A stretch of DNA of 64,000 bases from positions 9,035,693 through 9,099,692 of the forward strand of contig RPFO01000154.1 in the NCBI GenBank assembly GCA_009746045.1. Reading direction: 5' to 3'. How positions within the stretch are numbered: position 1 is the stretch's first letter; every line of letters starts with the position of its first letter. Under the pieces are notes generated by a model. It ran no database searches. It was not told where the DNA came from and was given only the letters and a program-made list of their open reading frames with translations. Below, one piece after another: positions 23,075-34,096 of the stretch. This stretch comes from Mesostigma viride. Taxonomy: Eukaryota; Streptophyta; Mesostigmatophyceae; Mesostigmatales; Mesostigmataceae. A program made the position numbers and the translations under genes.

Positions 23075-23802
23075 TCAGCAGCACCAAGGTAGAAACCTCC
23101 AGGTATATACTATTGGTCTGGTACACGAAGACGTGCATGCAGAACATGACCCACGTGTCTTAATCATACCAGGAATCAAGCCCTAGGTGAACCACTCCAT
23201 ATGTCGAGGGTACAACACAGAAGTCACTCTCCATGTGCCATCCAAGCTCAGATCCCCTCAACCATCCTCAGAAACTGGTCACCAAAATCTGGATGTCATC
23301 TCAGCTTAGTCCAACCAAACTCCCACCAGAGTCCATCCCACTCAACTCAGATCCCCGTCGGATTCAATGAGTCCACATGAATCCAAGAAGGAGTAAACAG
23401 GATCAAGGCACCTAAGCCAAACAAGGCGAGGCCACTCCATGTTCTGGGACACCACCCTCCCTCAGCTAGAGTCCACGGGTGAAAGACAAGCCTGACATTC
23501 CCAGGGATAACGGGTCATCCACAGGGATCCATGCCACGAAATACTGACAACTCTCACTGCTTGATCAGGGCAGGAAGCAGAGTGTCATGTAGCAAGGCTA
23601 ACCCTCTATACAGCGAACCCCACAAAACTAACTGGGCTGCCAGGGTCCAAGGCTCATCAAAGCTAGTCACCACAGCACACCCAAAGATTCCAGCCCTTCT
23701 CAAGGGAAGAGGTAGTCAGGGACAGATGCTGTATCACCACAACAGAGTGGCAGGTAACCGAGCCATAATAAATCCCCAATCCATCCCAACTGGGGACCTC
23801 CC

Positions 23803-24126
23803 TCAGATCACCAACAGGTCATAGCAGGCTGGGTGGATTCCAAGAATGCTCAATCCTAACACAGGGGCTGGCGTGAGCTTCTGCTGCAGCAAGTCCAAGG
23901 CCTGCTGACACCCGTCAGTCCACGCAAACTGGAACGAGGAAACGTCAACAGCGCCCCAGGTGGAAGTGCAGTCACCAAGAGGCAGGAGCAATCCAGCAGG
24001 AAGACGTCGCCAACAGGGTCGCCTCAGGAAGATCAAGGGTATCTCAGAAGTACACCCATGATGAAGAGAGGCCGTGGACAGGGTTGTCACCAGTGGGTAC
24101 CCGCCAGCAGGTTGGGGAGGTGCCAC
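23803..24126 (-). pseudogene. Gypsy RT/RNase H fragment
   Basis: The minus frame contains FAWTDGCQQALDLLQQKLTP followed by APVLGLS, the FxWTxxCQxAFxxLKxxLTxAPVL signature at the RT-RNase H junction of Ty3/gypsy elements. Neighbouring RT boxes are not readable. It marks the interior of the LTR element as gypsy-derived and decayed. Confidence 0.6.
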
Positions 24127-27100
24127 AAAGCACAGCCAAAATAGCCCACCGATGGCCAGCGAAACCAGGATACCACATAGTCAGGGATCTATGAGGTGAG
24201 CCCGACAGGATGAACTGAAATCCCAGGGTGAATCCACGCTATGATCCTCACAGATCTCCTCCCCACCAGAACAAAATTCCCCCCCTCCAGTCGCACCAAA
24301 GGAGTGAGAGTGAGGTAAAGCCACATCTCCTTAGTAGCTAGTACACTCAAACCCATAGCCAGTGGCCTATGATAATCACAAGGCACACTATTTCTCCATA
24401 AGATGCCTGGGAAAACTATCCACAGCCTTGAGAGGGATAGCAGAAGATCAGTAATGCCTCACCAGCATTATGAACGGTATGCCCCAACTTGTAAATCGTA
24501 GCACACGCTACCCCCATGCAAGGGCTAGGTGCAGCCCAATCCCCTGCACGCCCTGCTCCCCACACAAATCCCCCTCAGCATAACTGGTAAACTGGAGACT
24601 ACCAGCATGCCTAATAATTCCACCCCTCTGCGTAGAATAAGCTGTAATAATCCTGGTATCAGCTTCCCAAGATTGACAGCATGACCTAGCAGGAACAAAC
24701 GCCATGGGATACGCATGAAGACAGAGGCCCAGCCAACCAGAGAAGGGTGGGGGAGGCAAGTCTCTCAGCCCACTAAACCACTGGTGGCCTGCAGGGTCGC
24801 TCTATTAAGACGTCCTATGCACCTCATGACTAAAGATGGGGTGGGAACTACAGCATCCAAGACAGAGTTGCATACAAGGCAGCTTGAGAGCAGACTGAAA
24901 GCAATCACCAATCAGCCAACTGATGTGCCCAAGCTTGGCAGGGCCCCAGCAACAAAAATCACTCCCCGCATCCATCCAGGTGGCACTACCATGCAAGGTA
25001 ATGTGGGCATTAGGATCGAAGGAGCCCAAGACAAGGTTGCACAAGTAGGGCAGCGTAAGGGTATGCTGGATGAGGCCATCAGTCATCAAACAGATACACC
25101 CTCAGCTTGGCAGGGCCCTAGCAAGTAGACTGAACCATGTCCCCCTAGTCAAAGCATGGAAAGTAGTATCCATGTCCGTGGACCACGTAGACTGCCAAAT
25201 GGTATTAATGTCAGTGTACCACGGATACTGATGCACATGAGGCAGGTTGTAAGGGTGGTAGAGGGCTGAATGGGTCCCCCAACTAACCCACACCTCTAAG
25301 CCATGTGAGCCCCCGCCCAGCACCAAGTAGTCCAACTCCTCAATTAAGAGTCAACGGAGTGGGCATCATTGTCATCACTGTCATGCCAAAGATTCCATCC
25401 TGCCCCACAGTTGTAGCTCCGTTGATCCCGCCCATCATCCAACCAACAAGGACATCCTACCCACGCAAACATGATGCCAGACCCCCCGTGCAAGCAGTCC
25501 CATTCATACAACCATCATGCTGTGCAAGCAATCAGCTCAAGGGCGGATGGTGTACTATCAAGACAACAAGCCATCCTGGCACCATGCAAGCAAGAATAAG
25601 TCCATAGCAGGGCAAAGCAAGGGTAGGAGGTTACTCATCTGCACAAGGCTGGCTTGATGTCCACCAGCAGGCAGGACCCAGCACTGCGTCAGGAGCAGGC
25701 ACCAGCATTACAGATACTCGTCACTTGGGCGTCCCCAAGTCACCAGAGTCGCCAGCGGCCACCATGCAGTGCTTGCAGTCGCCACCACGAGTGCTCTCAG
25801 GCCCCACCATGAGTGCTGGTAGTCGCCACCAGGAGTGCTGGCGCTCGTCACCATGAGTGCTTGCAGTTGCCACCAACAGCACTAGTCCACTACCAGGGTA
25901 CTCTCCAACGTAGCCTCCATGCACCATGCCCGCCATAGACATGTTTCCAATCCCCCACTGGCCTCAAGCCCCCAAGAGGCTACTGCCACCACGCCCAATC
26001 AGCGTTGGACCACCCCCACATGTGGGTATCCAACACAGCTGTTGCCTGACTGTACAACCAAGACTAGCTGCTTGCGCCGATCACGCTATGGGGAAGTGAC
26101 TAAGCTGCTTTATGGAGGCCTGGGACGGACACCAATGAGCCTGGCTCCAGAAGCTGCTTGGAAGAAGGACCACATGCTGTCAACTGCCCGGACTAAACGT
26201 CAATCAGGCTGCAGGAAGGAGCCAGCACTCTTCACTATGGCACTCAGAAAACTGCCTAGTAGGCAAGCCACAGACTGCCAACCTATTAAGATAGCAGACT
26301 CGAACAGGGCTACTACCAAGTGCCAGGTAGCCAGAACTCCTAAGCCGGAGGAACACAAGGGCCTGAGGTTGTCCAACAGCCAGCAGAATTGCCCAAAAAT
26401 CGAAAAAATGGGCCTAAAAACGCCTTGACCAGTGTCAAAAATTCTGATCTGAGAACTATATCAGATATATTCACAGATAAGAACTATGACAGCAGCCCTG
26501 GTGTCCATACTTGCTGTCCTAGTGCACCTCCTAGGCCCAACAGGGACCATCTGCCAACAAGCAGTGGTAACCATCCTGTCCTGGGAGAAGTAAATGCGTG
26601 GTCACAATGGTCTGGCGCAGGTAAGGGCCCCAACTGGCAAGTGACCCACACCCCACTTGTAAAGGGACGTTGTCAAGCAAGTGGTCCACCCCCTCTGGGA
26701 ACATGTGTCAAAGGACACCGTCTAGCAAGTGGGCAACCCATGCAAGAGACACCTGGCAACTCATGGGTGCACGTGTGATACCCTCTAGGGGACAACCCAC
26801 TGCAGGTATCCCGATGTCCCCTGATGTGGTGGCATCTACCATGCCATATGCCTCCATGATAGCATCTGGCACCCTTTTGGCAGACCTGGGATATCCACTC
26901 CCCCGCAGAAATTTTCTCAGGGTAACTAGACACAGCTGTCCAAGTATGATAGTGGAAACCCCGTAAATGCTGTTGTTCTGCCCTGGCATGTGTGATGCCG
27001 TCTGGAAATTACATTGCAGACATCCAGGATGTCCACTCCCCCGCAAAAAATTGCTCAGGGTAACCAGACGTAGCTGCCACCAATCTGGACAACTCCTAGG

Positions 27101-28451
27101 GAGCTCGCCCTACCCATAGTACCATGATGATAGTGGGAACAACACAAATGCCGTTGTTCTCCTCCCCACCAAAACCAAACCACCATACACGTGGGAGGAA
27201 CCAAAGCTCAACCTAGAACGCCTCCACTGTCATGATGCTCAACAAGAAAAGGAAGAGTTTCCCCCACAACTGAAACAAATGTTTGGCGACGCGTGAATTA
27301 AGGACGTGCCACAGTCCTTAAACAGCAAGGGTAGGCTGCCCATGCACCGAAGAAAAGGATCCTGAAAGATTGTCAAGTGAGTGCAAAAGGAACCTTGCGT
27401 AAAAAAGGCAGCCATGAATCCCTACTGTCCGCTCATCCGGAGCCACCCTCAAAAGACACGAGGTGTAACCTGAGCCACACCGTAAAAATGTCGTCAAAGA
27501 AAAGCAGCACCGGGAAAAAAAAACAACCTTAGACGGCGACGTCGTCAGGCGGTCGCGGTGGTGGTCGTGCGTGCAGCCGCAACCCGGAAACCGGGTGATA
27601 GGTGCCGTCGGCAGCAACATTGCGTCGGCTCAGCCATAACCCGTAGCGCCATGTCAGCCTGGCCGAAAACAGAGCCTGCAGGGAAAAAAGACAGCTCCTA
27701 GCAGGATTCTGGAGCCGGACCTGCTGAGCTACTGGCCCAACACTCCGCATGCCCTGCTCGAAACGTAGCAACACTTGCGTAATGCTAATATATAAAGATG
27801 TTTGGAGCTAGGCAGAGACTGCGGCGTCAGCAGCCACGACAGACAGGGCGGTGGTCGGACTTCAGCACGATGCGGCCAGCCAGCCGAAAGCCCGTAAGTA
27901 AGGACGCTTGTCAATGAAATATTGCACGAATTTAAAGAAAGGGACGGTGACTTAGTGGTGCGTTAATAATGGCTTATGCAACACCCTTTTCTAGGGAGAG
28001 GTGAAGGAGAAGAAGGTCGCCCACACCTGGTTCCGTAGGGATGAAGGTGATTGTGTAACCCGCCTCACTTCAGTCATAGAAGTACGATTGAAATTAAGTT
28101 GACGCCGTGGAGTATGAGTAGTTGTCTCAGCACCTTCCCTAGCAATGGGTTCCAGAGATGATGACGGATCTCCCAAACCTTGATTAGTAGGGGGTAAAGG
28201 TGATTGTGTCTTCGAACTACTCATACTTCCACATGGAGTCGCGATCGTCTGCCTAGTAGAGACAACGGTTACGGCTGACTTCTAGTGTTACAGAGCAAGA
28301 CAGTCACATCAGGATGTGTCTCAGTCTGTAACACCGTAAGTTTTCCGCAACTCTATGAATCTTCTCGGATGACAGACATCTGATCAACGTTGTACTACCC
28401 GGAAGGTTGCGACTTCAAGAGAAACACCAAAGTAGAGATCCCCGATACCAA
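24127..28451. other. Degenerate interior of LTR element, no readable gene
   Basis: Only short, mutually inconsistent frames are open. At about 25740-25900 there is a degenerate tandem repeat built on GTCGCCACCA...GAGTGCT units. At 26780-27150 two related blocks recur with the phrase CCACTCCCCCGCA. The polypurine tract and primer site are at the outer ends. I see no gag or integrase. Confidence 0.5.
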
Positions 28452-29231
28452 TGTAACGACTAAAAATGATCATCAACATCATCCACAGTCCAATATGAAA
28501 GATCTTTTACCTGGGTTGCTTTCCTGAGTCGCAGAACTTCAAGTATCCGAGCAACGTTGAGATGGAAATTCCACAGCACGTGATTTAGGGAATCACAACC
28601 CCTTGTAGACACAAAGACAAGCTCGTGTATAGACGACCTCTGTGGAACTGAAGGACGTCTATAGCCAAGGGGCTCTTATGGATTGGACAACAAAGCCAAG
28701 CTTTATTATACCATGGTGAATCAAAACCAACGTAGCAACAATGGCGACCCCACGTCCTTGATATCGACGTGCTTGTCGAACTTGCTCCAACCTTAGCCTG
28801 AAGAGAACCAATCAGAACCATGGGATTCTATACAAGATCTTCGTATCCATCCTAGTCACACAGAACAAAACAACACCACACACAGCCTGGCAGAATCTTT
28901 CCATGAGATCCTAAATCTGTCGTAAGCACTGAAGTCCCAAAGGAGCATTTAAGACTCAATAGTACCAACTAACAAACTACAACCCCACGTGGATCAGGCC
29001 ACGACCAATGAGGGCTCCTATCAGTAGTATCAGCCAACAAACTACAACCCTACGTGGATCAGGCCACGACCAATGAGGGTTCCTATCAGTTGGTTGACAA
29101 AGTATCAGCTCCAAGTACCGTCGTCTTAGAAACCTCATAATTTTCTCAATACTGATCCAAAAGTCCTCAAATAAAAGCCAAACATTCACAAAACAAAGGA
29201 TGTAACAACAAAGTCATTTTTGCTTGTTACA
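28452..29231 (-). repeat. LTR (5' in element orientation)
   Basis: A 780-bp partner of 21122-21901 with the same TG...CA ends. On minus, the primer-binding-like TGGTATCGGGGATC follows directly. It is flanked on the outer side by target duplication ACTCA. Confidence 0.9.
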
Positions 29232-29638
29232 ACTCAGTTGTACGCGAGATTAGCGAGTCACTGTCAATGCTGATCACCAATGGCTTCTTTGCTATGCGCC
29301 AGTTTGTCCCCGGCTTCAACAAGTCGTACCGGGTCGACTACCTCGTGGAGGCAGGGCTGGACCTACAGTAGTGGATAATGACCGCATTAGGGAGGCCAGG
29401 GCCACTGTGGCCACTCTGGAGCTGGGCGACGAGGCCCCCGATGGCCACACACTCAAAAAGATGGACTGCCAAAGTGGGTGCAGCCAGTGTGAGTACAAGG
29501 CATGGTTTTACTGCGTGCAGTGCACCGCGGCCGGCCACCGCCGTGTCAACGTGTGTGCACCCTCAGGCAAGCATTGCAGGACCTGCTATGCTGACCACGT
29601 GGCGGGCAGGCCTCGCAAGGCCCTCAAGACATCTTAAA

Positions 29639-30064
29639 TGCATAGGGAAGTCAGTACTAGTGCCATTTTCATGCATGTCTATATATGGCCATGTTGAATT
29701 TATGGTGCCGCCGCAGCGACACCCTGTTTTATGATGAGGTAATAATTTAATAGGTATTGGGGTGATATTACTGACGTTAAGGGCTGCATGGGAGCCCCAA
29801 AACAATCATAATAATGGATGGCCTATGCTCATATATGGAATAAAGTTTGTTGGCTCATTGTAATCACGTGCAACACCCAAATTACAAAAAGGCCTCAATT
29901 GCATGAGGCCTTTTTCCAGGTAGATAATAGACAACAAGGGTTGGAAACTTGGAATGGCATTATTACAGTAATGCAGTAGTATAGGTCTTGTTGATAGCAA
30001 CAGACCACATTGGGAGCAGTCAGCGTAGGGACGCTGCCAGTGCGTGAGTTACGCATGGAGTTGC
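29639..30064. other. 3' flank of piggyBac-type gene
   Basis: Non-coding. It contains the AGGCCTCAATTG...AGGCCT near-palindrome at 29891-29912 that resembles 18652. GTTGC at 30060-30064 is one copy of the target duplication of the copia-like element. Confidence 0.4.
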
Positions 30065-30692
30065 AGTTAAAGAAACTGTGGCTGAACTGTGGTTCAGCCT
30101 GCACTGATTAATATCTACAGAGGAAGTAGTTATATTAATCAATAGGTTTACGTTGCTGGTTATGGCTACCAGCACAGAACGCACGAGGCACGTGAGAACC
30201 GTCGCCAAAGGTGCGAGGACACAGGTGCAGGGAAAGTGGTGCTACCAAGTGGCAGCGTCCTGCTCGTTATATACTAATTGTGACGCAGTCACATCCAGAT
30301 GACTGATAGGACAGATCATCTCACAATATTGCTGTCCTTCACTCTGGACCAGCAGATCTCGACTCGTTATCCATAAATAGTCACATCAGTGTCCTGTCGC
30401 ACAAGTCCTGTCACTATTTGTTACGTCTAATCAATAGCATTGAATAGACCGCAGTGTCGGAGACTAAATGTCCTATCCTACACTGTGACAAGACGTCGTA
30501 TGCCACGCGTCACTTGAAGAACCACCGTAGAATCACTGAATCCAAGTAGAATGTAGTAGAACAGTATCTTGCTCATATCTCGAGCAATACTCATCAGAAT
30601 GAACCCGTTTCTGGATTGTAGTAACCGGAAGTAGAATCTCTACAAGCCAAGTAGCTTAGTAGAATAATATTGCTTGCCAGGCAATATTAACT
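30065..30692 (-). repeat. LTR (3'), AGTTAA...TTAACT ends
   Basis: 628 bp. The perfect terminal hexamer inverted repeat AGTTAA/TTAACT replaces the usual TG/CA. It is identical to 39203-39830 except near base 7 and at one C/T site (about 30180 against 39318). Confidence 0.95.
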
Positions 30693-30765
30693 CCAGCCCT
30701 TTCTTCTCTTTAGAGCTTGGACGTAACAGCCATATTAACTCCAGCCCTTTCTTTCTTTTAGAGCT
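30693..30765 (-). promoter_or_regulatory. Duplicated polypurine tract
   Basis: On minus, AAAGAGAAGAAAGGGCTGG directly abuts the 3' LTR. About 40 bp further inside, AAAAGAAAGAAAGGGCTGG is followed by AGTTAATAT, which copies the first bases of the LTR. The tract and LTR edge are thus tandemly duplicated. This tract should prime plus-strand DNA synthesis. Confidence 0.7.
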
Positions 30766-31465
30766 GTTAGGCTTGGCAACACATATATAGAACAACATGC
30801 ATAGCACTTGACATCCCTCCCAGCTCTCTGTAGTCTCTGCTCGGGATTAATCAAGCACCAGATCACAACACATCTCAGCCATGACGAATTACAATGAATT
30901 CCCTATCCACTGGAAGTAGAAAGCCAAGTGTTTGGAGTAGCAGCTTGTGGCTAACCAGAATAATGACCAAAATGGAATCATCACCATAATGGCTCCTGAT
31001 TGGAACCCCACAAGTTACCCACAAGACCTTATCAGGTAGACATTGATAGTTATCAGAACTGGCGCCCACCATGGACTGAGAAATAGCACATCACAAAATA
31101 TATTAAGCACATGACAAACTACCTTCCTCTGTCTGGGACAAAACTAGGGGGACCTGTCGCCACCTCACCAGCAAGGTTGATGGGCCAGCCAATCCGGGAA
31201 AATCCGCCTAAGCAGCCCCAGGGAATCGAACCCTGCCCTATAAAATCCCTTTGGTTGAGACAAACCTCAAACTGAGGACAAACCCCCAACCAACATCATG
31301 CTCCATGACTGAGCATTACATAGAATACAGTATTATACACATATGTACACAGAGCATTACTGCCCTCAGAGCATCACAGCTCTCAGCATAACAGAGCCCA
31401 GCTCAATGTTAGCTCTTCTCACCCAACAGCCACCAAACTCAAAGCTCCAACTGGAATTGCTCAAC
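30766..31465. other. 3' untranslated interior of the copia-like element
   Basis: About 700 bases between the RNase H stop and the polypurine tract. No open frame of note and no recognised motif. Confidence 0.5.
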
Positions 31466-34096
31466 TCACACAGAGGAGCTCATCAGCTTGTAAAGAAGCT
31501 TATATTGCTCAGCAGACTTGTGAGGCAACTTGGTCAAGGCATCAGCAGGATTCTCAGAACCTGGAAGATGTTGAATATCCACCAGACCTGCCAACTCCTT
31601 CAACAGGAGATAATCCAGATCTCTGCTTCTGGCCAACTGCTTGTGCACAAACTGGACCATGCCCATGTTATCTGAAAGGATCAAGGTCTCCAGCTGAAGA
31701 GTATGAGGAGTAACTGAAGCCATAGCTAGCAACAGCTCCTTGATGTACAAACTGGACTGAATCCCTTCACAAATGGCTCTGCACTCAGAGACATCTGAAC
31801 TCACAGCAACCCTTCTTTGAAGACGACTGTACCAGGCCACAAGACTAGGCCTATGTTGCTGAAGCACAAACAAGCCAGCTGACCTGCCTCTGACCTTAGA
31901 AACTTGCCTGCTATCCATGGAGCTATCAACATAGATATCCAAGGAAAATGGCAAAGACAAATCAATCCCAGCTAAAGTAATACCAGGAGACTTGTTAACA
32001 TGTGCAATAATCTGGGAAGGCTCCTCCAGGATTAGCACATCATCAGGGGATCTGCTATGGACCATCATGTCAGGCCCACAAATGCTGCCATACCAGGCCA
32101 ACTTGCCTTTCAGCTCAGGTGCAATGGATGACGTCATGACCTCTGGAACAGATTGAAGAATGGTACTCTTGTAGTCATTGCCCGCCTGCAGCTTAATCAG
32201 CCACTGACTCCCCTCCTGAACCAATGTAGCCTGCATTCCACAGAACGTGACAGCCTCTCCAGGCTTCTGCCACAATTCTTTTCCCAAAGGAAATGCATCA
32301 TTGATGATGGGCACAAACTGACTCAACCACTTAGTGGGAGCAATCAAGTGCAAGTCATCACCATGCAGGCTAGCATACACAGGTAAATCATGCCACCTAC
32401 CCAGCAATAAACATGGGTCCACAGATGACACCTTCAACCCACAGTGTTTAGTCAAGAAGTCTTCCAGGGTAAGCCTCCAAATGATGGGACTGGACCTGAG
32501 ACCTTCTAGACCCTTCAGAATCAGCAGGTAGCTAGACTGGAGCTCTGCCTGCCAGGCTACAGGAACTGGCACATGAAATGGAGTTTCACAATGCCACACC
32601 TGCTGAGCCACACTGGGATCACCCTTCAGAAATGCTCTCTTGAAATCTAGCAGAACTGAAGACATATCAGCACCCTGGTTCAGCATACCGACATACAGGC
32701 ACAATAAAATACGCCATGTATCATGTAGCATCCCAGGTGTATACAACTCCTCGCCCAGAAGATCCCCAGTACCACGGTATTCATTAAGAACTGGACGCAC
32801 ATGGGGAATAGACACCCCCTCTACCTCCTTCCGCTTGATGACGAATCTGAGCTTCAACCGTGTACTGTATGGGGGAACTTCATTCACAGGCTGACAGCAG
32901 TCAAACTGCAACCACTCCTCTAGAGCCTTGGCAAATGCTAGCCTCCAGGCCTCAAACATTAGAGGAGAACTCATTTCCTGGACAAGCTGATCATAGCTAA
33001 GAGGAGAATGAGCAGCCAGTGATGTCTTAGTAATACCTATACTGCTAGGGTGAAGAGCAGCTGGCATCACAAGACTGGAAGCCACAGGAATCTGATCCTC
33101 AGGCCACTGCACATTCTTGATCGCTTTCACAGAGAAAAAATTAAGATTCAGGGCCCTGAAGTTAATCAGTGGAATGCTACCCCAACCCTTACGAATAAGG
33201 CTATGAGATACAACCACAACTCCAGGGGTGCAAAGAAAATTCTGACCCAAAATGATAGGGCCATCGTAATCTTCTAGCACTAGGAAGGAAACATCTACAC
33301 CCATAAATGGCAAGATGATTTCTCCTACCACTTTCATATGAACCCTGCCACTAAAGTCAGACACCCAGGAACAGCTAGACTCGCCAATCTGCCGCTGCCC
33401 TGTATGCTGAGACCCCATGATGGAGACCTCTGCATTGGTATCTACTTCTAGTGCAGTGCACTCGGACTCCCCCAACTGGCTGAGCTTGGACACCCGAGGC
33501 TTTTGCTTGGCTTTTTGCATAGCCAGCACCACATCTTTCAGGCCCACACCTCTATGCTTAGTGAGGCTAGAGGGGACCACATCTGCCTGCTCTAAATCTG
33601 GAAAGTTAACCGGTCCAGGGGTCTGGCCAGGACTTACCTGGGGATTACTTCCAGCCGGAACGTGATGATCAGGGATGACGTCATGACCAACTGGCAAGGT
33701 TGTCACATCAGGAGATACTGCCTCTGCTTCAGCACCCCTTAGACGTACATATGACCACGACAGACGGTGCACATTCTGGGGAGGATCCTCCATCTTCACC
33801 CAGCACTTGTGCCCAGCTGGTTCCACCCTGGTCACTACTCCAGGGTGCCAGCTACCACGCTTGCCTGCAAGCTTGGGCTCTTTCCACACAATTACCCTCT
33901 GGCCAACAACAGGTTTCAGAACACTCCAGCCCTTGTCTTTCTGCCTCAACTTGGCAAACTTGAACGTAAGGCTATCTTTCCAGGCTTGCTCAACCTCAGT
34001 AGGGAGCTCCCGAAGATGCAATGATAATGGAGTCACAGGGACCTCTCCAACATACATGGATGCCCTGACATTTAATCTGTCCTCAACTGACCTTAA
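31466..34096 (-). CDS. Copia-like pol, part 2: integrase tail, protease, RT, RNase H
   Basis: An open frame of over 860 residues. It begins with an integrase C-terminal barrel (VGQRVIVWKEPKLAGKRGSW, SWSYVRLR). Around residues 200-290 is a retropepsin-like domain: ALEVDTNAEVSIMG (Asp-Thr-Asn at 33434-33442, where Asp-Thr/Ser-Gly is usual) and later GPIILGQNFLCTPGVVVVSH. The RT follows with LRFVIKRKEVEG, SVLLDFKRAFLKGDPSVAQQ and the active site YASLHGDDLHLI (HGDD at 32354-32365 in place of YVDD). The copia RNase H has DIYVDSSMD, SECRAICEGIQSS, LILSDNMGMVQF and NPADALTKLP. Protease between integrase and RT is not the standard copia order (gag-PR-INT-RT-RH). Upstream the frame runs without a stop to the TTAA at 34093, where it was cut by the insertion. 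Confidence 0.85.
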   Translation of the reverse strand, partial: LRSVEDRLNVRASMYVGEVPVTPLSLHLRELPTEVEQAWKDSLTFKFAKLRQKDKGWSVLKPVVGQRVIVWKEPKLAGKRGSWHPGVVTRVEPAGHKCWVKMEDPPQNVHRLSWSYVRLRGAEAEAVSPDVTTLPVGHDVIPDHHVPAGSNPQVSPGQTPGPVNFPDLEQADVVPSSLTKHRGVGLKDVVLAMQKAKQKPRVSKLSQLGESECTALEVDTNAEVSIMGSQHTGQRQIGESSCSWVSDFSGRVHMKVVGEIILPFMGVDVSFLVLEDYDGPIILGQNFLCTPGVVVVSHSLIRKGWGSIPLINFRALNLNFFSVKAIKNVQWPEDQIPVASSLVMPAALHPSSIGITKTSLAAHSPLSYDQLVQEMSSPLMFEAWRLAFAKALEEWLQFDCCQPVNEVPPYSTRLKLRFVIKRKEVEGVSIPHVRPVLNEYRGTGDLLGEELYTPGMLHDTWRILLCLYVGMLNQGADMSSVLLDFKRAFLKGDPSVAQQVWHCETPFHVPVPVAWQAELQSSYLLILKGLEGLRSSPIIWRLTLEDFLTKHCGLKVSSVDPCLLLGRWHDLPVYASLHGDDLHLIAPTKWLSQFVPIINDAFPLGKELWQKPGEAVTFCGMQATLVQEGSQWLIKLQAGNDYKSTILQSVPEVMTSSIAPELKGKLAWYGSICGPDMMVHSRSPDDVLILEEPSQIIAHVNKSPGITLAGIDLSLPFSLDIYVDSSMDSRQVSKVRGRSAGLFVLQQHRPSLVAWYSRLQRRVAVSSDVSECRAICEGIQSSLYIKELLLAMASVTPHTLQLETLILSDNMGMVQFVHKQLARSRDLDYLLLKELAGLVDIQHLPGSENPADALTKLPHKSAEQYKLLYKLMSSSV

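Larger units (their letters stand above)
21122..29231 (-). mobile_element. LTR retrotransposon with near-identical LTRs and a degenerate gypsy-like interior
   Basis: Two direct 780-bp repeats, TGTAACGACT...TTGTTACA, bound an 8.1-kb unit flanked by the 5-bp duplication ACTCA (21117-21121 and 29232-29236). I counted about five differences between the LTRs. Next to the right LTR, read on minus, is TGGTATCGGGGATC, which begins like a tRNA-iMet primer site. Next to the left LTR on minus is a GAGGGGGAGA polypurine tract. The element therefore runs on minus. The interior has only short open frames, with gypsy RNase H-like sequence near 23850-24000. Young LTRs with a decayed interior suggest a non-autonomous (LARD-like) element moved in trans. 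Confidence 0.85.
18924..29638 (+). pseudogene. piggyBac-type (DDE_Tnp_1_7) transposase, split by two LTR insertions
   Basis: The likely start is ATG at 18924 in a GCCATGG context. The N-terminal region has a small strand-rich segment (GTIINVISDSSVKVRWDVD) and an acidic stretch (ESDEEPKDEEEGFSD). The catalytic part shows the family order: VVCDELMITWLGKGMPG (first Asp, about 19890), QPKPIGR then ELKTVGDG, VVIADSWFGSVKTV (second Asp, about 20670), and MGVIDHHNALRQGG (third Asp, about 21045-21080). After the 8.1-kb insertion the gene resumes at about 29237 with FFAMRQFVPGFNKSYRVDYL. It ends in a cysteine-rich tail (CSQCEYKAWFYCVQC...CRTCYADH) up to 29638, as in piggyBac proteins. Frameshifts lie near 19105, 19970, 20600 and 20975. 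The element is inactive. Confidence 0.85.
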
